Shown here piece by piece: positions 62,157-64,000 of a stretch of DNA of 64,000 nt (position 1 is its first letter; each line of letters begins with the position of its first letter). A program made the position numbers and the translations under genes. This stretch comes from Lachnoclostridium edouardi (GTDB lineage: Bacteria; Bacillota; Clostridia; Lachnospirales; Lachnospiraceae): NCBI RefSeq assembly GCF_900240245.1, contig NZ_OESQ01000001.1:1255672-1319671 (forward strand). Direction: 5' to 3'. The notes under the pieces are model-generated. The model worked only from the letters and a program-made list of their open reading frames with translations, did no database searches and was not told where the DNA came from.

Positions 62157-63833
62157 TTATAGTTTATAATTAAAAATGGTGTTTATTTGAGTTTCAGATA
62201 GAAAGTAATTCGTTAAAGGAAGATGAAATTTATCAGCTAGGTCATTTATAAAAGTACAATCCCTTGTGGTGTTTATATATTTATGTTCGCCTTTTGTTAC
62301 CCTGAAATCTTTAATGAATCTAAATATATCTGAAGTTGAATATTTTTCATCCAGTATCTTAAATTGAAAAATCCTCTTTTAGAGAACTGTTAAATAACAA
62401 ATCCAAAAGTGGCCTTTAATCGTATTTTCTTTTTGAAGAAATACCGGCCGTGCATCCAGGTCTGATTTCATAATCTTAAAGGATTCTTCAATTCTCCACA
62501 GATTATGGTAAGTACAGTAAATATCCTGATCTGTCATCTGGGTTTCGGATGTGACCAGAAGATTGTATCCGGCAAGTTCGAGGTCCTTATCGATGGCAGC
62601 CTGATTAATCCTTGTTTTTGCTTTATTTCCTGTTTTATCTGTGAAATCCACATATTTTCCTGCTTCTCCAAAGTCATTCCTTTTGGCTTGTGACAGGGTA
62701 AGTGCTTTTGCTTTTTCTACAAGGCGGTTTATTTCATATCTTTTTTTTGCAGCAAGGGAAGGATTGTAGGTAACCAGGCGTTTCTCTGTAAGCATAATGG
62801 TCTGTTTTTTTCCGTTATACTCTATGGAATAAGGAAAAGTATCAATACAGCTTTTATAGCGGTATAAAAGTTTTCCGCTTTTATCTTTGACATCTTTGTA
62901 ATCCTGTTCTAATAATACCCAGGTTTTTTCTGTCGAAGGCAAGGTTTTTACAGATTTTGAAAACAGATAACCATCTCCATTCTGTTTTGAAAACGCAATG
63001 TTTTGTGCACAATTAAGTCCTTTGTCTGCGACATGGATGGTTTTTCCCATGATATTGTTCCTATTTTTAAGTCCATCAATCACATCACGTAGAATGGGTT
63101 TTTCTGACTCATTTCCCGGATACATCTTCATACCGACCGGAATCTGGTTCCGATCCAAAAGGAGCCCAAGACCGATGATGGGTTCCTTTTTGTTTTCTTT
63201 GCTCGGTCCTTTTTTTCTGAAATCATCCTCCCTGTCTATTTCAAAATAGAAATTCGTACAATCAAAGTAAGAGTTTGAAGTATCCAGTCCATAAACAGCC
63301 GCAGTTTGTACAGTAAAGATCTCGATAAACTTTTCATAGTTTTCTCCCAAAAAGGCAAGACCATCAAGAAGCTGATCATAGGAATAATGCGACGAATGGT
63401 ACAGATTGGGAAGCACATCGTGGAATGTCCTGTTTTTACTGCATGGGCATACACCTCTTGCGTAGACTAATGTAGAAATCAATTCATAAAGATCGAACTG
63501 AAAATCATATGTAAGATGAAAATAATTCACATACTTTTGGATTTTTAATTTCTCAAGGATTGCTTTCAGTGGAAAGTATCCAAGATAAAGAGTTGGAGAA
63601 ATGTCAGAAATTTTGCGGACACCTTCTTCTTTTCGTTGCTGGTTTAAGAGAGCTACTTCTTGTTGGTAAAAAGAGATTGGATCTTCCATGCCGTTCTTTT
63701 TCAGTGTTTCTACAGAGCCAAGGGATTTGTAGCATTTGTGAGCTGCCCCCTTTTTTTCCTGATTATAAAAACTGTCATAAATCGCAAGATAAGTTCTGCC
63801 TTTTAAAGTTGTCTTTTTTAAAAAATATGCCAT
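62157..63833 (-). pseudogene. IS1634-family transposase with a premature stop
   Basis: The frame starts at the ATG at 63833 (GAGGAGGG site) and codes for a DDE transposase of the IS4/IS1634 type: HVADKGLNC holds one catalytic Asp, DCTNFYFE the first, and LWRIEESFKIMKSDLDARPV the final YREK-like region with Glu. At 62379-62381 a TAA stops the protein after CYLTVL. The same frame then continues for 73 more codons (KRIFQFKILDEKYSTSDIF to INTIFNYKL), clearly the normal C-terminus. The stop is past all three acidic residues, so some activity might remain. An in-frame extension upstream of 63833 is not needed. Confidence 0.88.
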
Positions 63834-64000
63834 AGAATCCCTCCTCAAAAAGATAGCACCACTAACACTATTAGTATATCGCAAAAAAAGAATTTTGAAA
63901 AGTTTTTTTGCAATAAAAAAAGCCTTATTTAAAGGCATTTGTGAGGCTTCAGAGCAGAAAATACTCCTAAAGATTTCTAGTGCTAACTTCTAAAGACGGG
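63834..64000. other. Region upstream of the transposase gene
   Basis: An AT-rich stretch with no gene of its own that should hold the transposase promoter and perhaps the IS end. A small hairpin (AAAGCCTTATTTAAAGGC) lies near 63919-63936. The segment TAGTGCTAACTTCTAAAG near the window end resembles TAGTGCAAACTTTAAGG at 62100-62116, but in direct, not inverted, orientation. Confidence 0.4.

Noticed and set aside
62100..64000. Terminal repeats of the IS element
   Set aside because: TAGTGC(A/T)AACTT occurs near both ends, but in direct orientation. True inverted ends could not be shown, and the right end may be outside the window.
1..64000. CRISPR arrays, tRNA and rRNA genes
   Set aside because: I saw no regularly spaced repeats of 23-37 bp and recognised no tRNA or rRNA sequence on either strand; a tRNA scan was not possible by eye.

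Overview
This window is chromosomal DNA from a low-to-mid GC Firmicute. It most resembles a gut member of the Lachnospiraceae (Clostridia): class III fructose-bisphosphatase, DUF1700 and DUF1015 proteins, a TatD-type radical SAM protein, strong GGAGG ribosome sites and an IS1634-type transposase. This assignment rests on gene content read by eye; no database was searched.

Layout. (1) 1-275: start of a HddA-like sugar kinase cut by the window edge. (2) 476-8617: a glutamate-synthase-like flavoprotein, then an acid-sugar catabolic operon on the minus strand (enolase-superfamily dehydratase, TctCBA transporter, DapA-family aldolase, two-part UxaA-type dehydratase). It lies behind a near-perfect sigma-54 promoter, and a PrpR-type sigma-54 activator sits just upstream but carries a frameshift. 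(3) 10852-11775: a TIR-STING protein, the effector type of CBASS anti-phage systems, with no CD-NTase visible. (4) 11969-12766: a 5'-truncated epimerase that marks the edge of an AT-rich island. (5) 12747-42634: a large surface-polysaccharide locus. (6) 42791-61945: housekeeping genes, namely O-antigen-ligase-like protein, Fbp, metallo-hydrolase, M23 peptidase, serine and branched-chain amino acid biosynthesis, BrnQ, vitamin B6 uptake and kinase, radical SAM and an acyltransferase. (7) 62157-63833: an IS1634-family transposase with a premature stop.

The most striking structure is in the polysaccharide locus. A constant operon (polyprenyl sugar transferase, two glycosyltransferases, a 454-aa protein, the Wzm/Wzt exporter, and the first 562 codons of a HAD-domain glycan protein) runs into an 18.9-kb segment flanked by a 390-bp inverted repeat. 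The repeat lies inside the HAD-domain gene on the right. On the left it forms the start of a headless, inverted second copy of that gene's 3' end, 19 bp after a tyrosine recombinase gene. Between the repeats two gene cassettes face each other and meet at a perfect 14-bp-stem terminator. One carries KdsB, KdsC, an HMGL-type aldolase and a putative glycosyltransferase. The other carries a NeuA-like cytidylyltransferase, SIS isomerase, 2-hydroxyacid dehydrogenase, IMPase-like phosphatase, two methyltransferases, an oxidoreductase and a HAD-glycosyltransferase fusion. Inversion across the repeat would keep the reading frame, swap the C-terminus of the HAD protein and put the other whole cassette behind the constant operon. 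The layout resembles hsdS shufflons but would exchange complete CMP-sugar pathways. The inversion itself is inferred.
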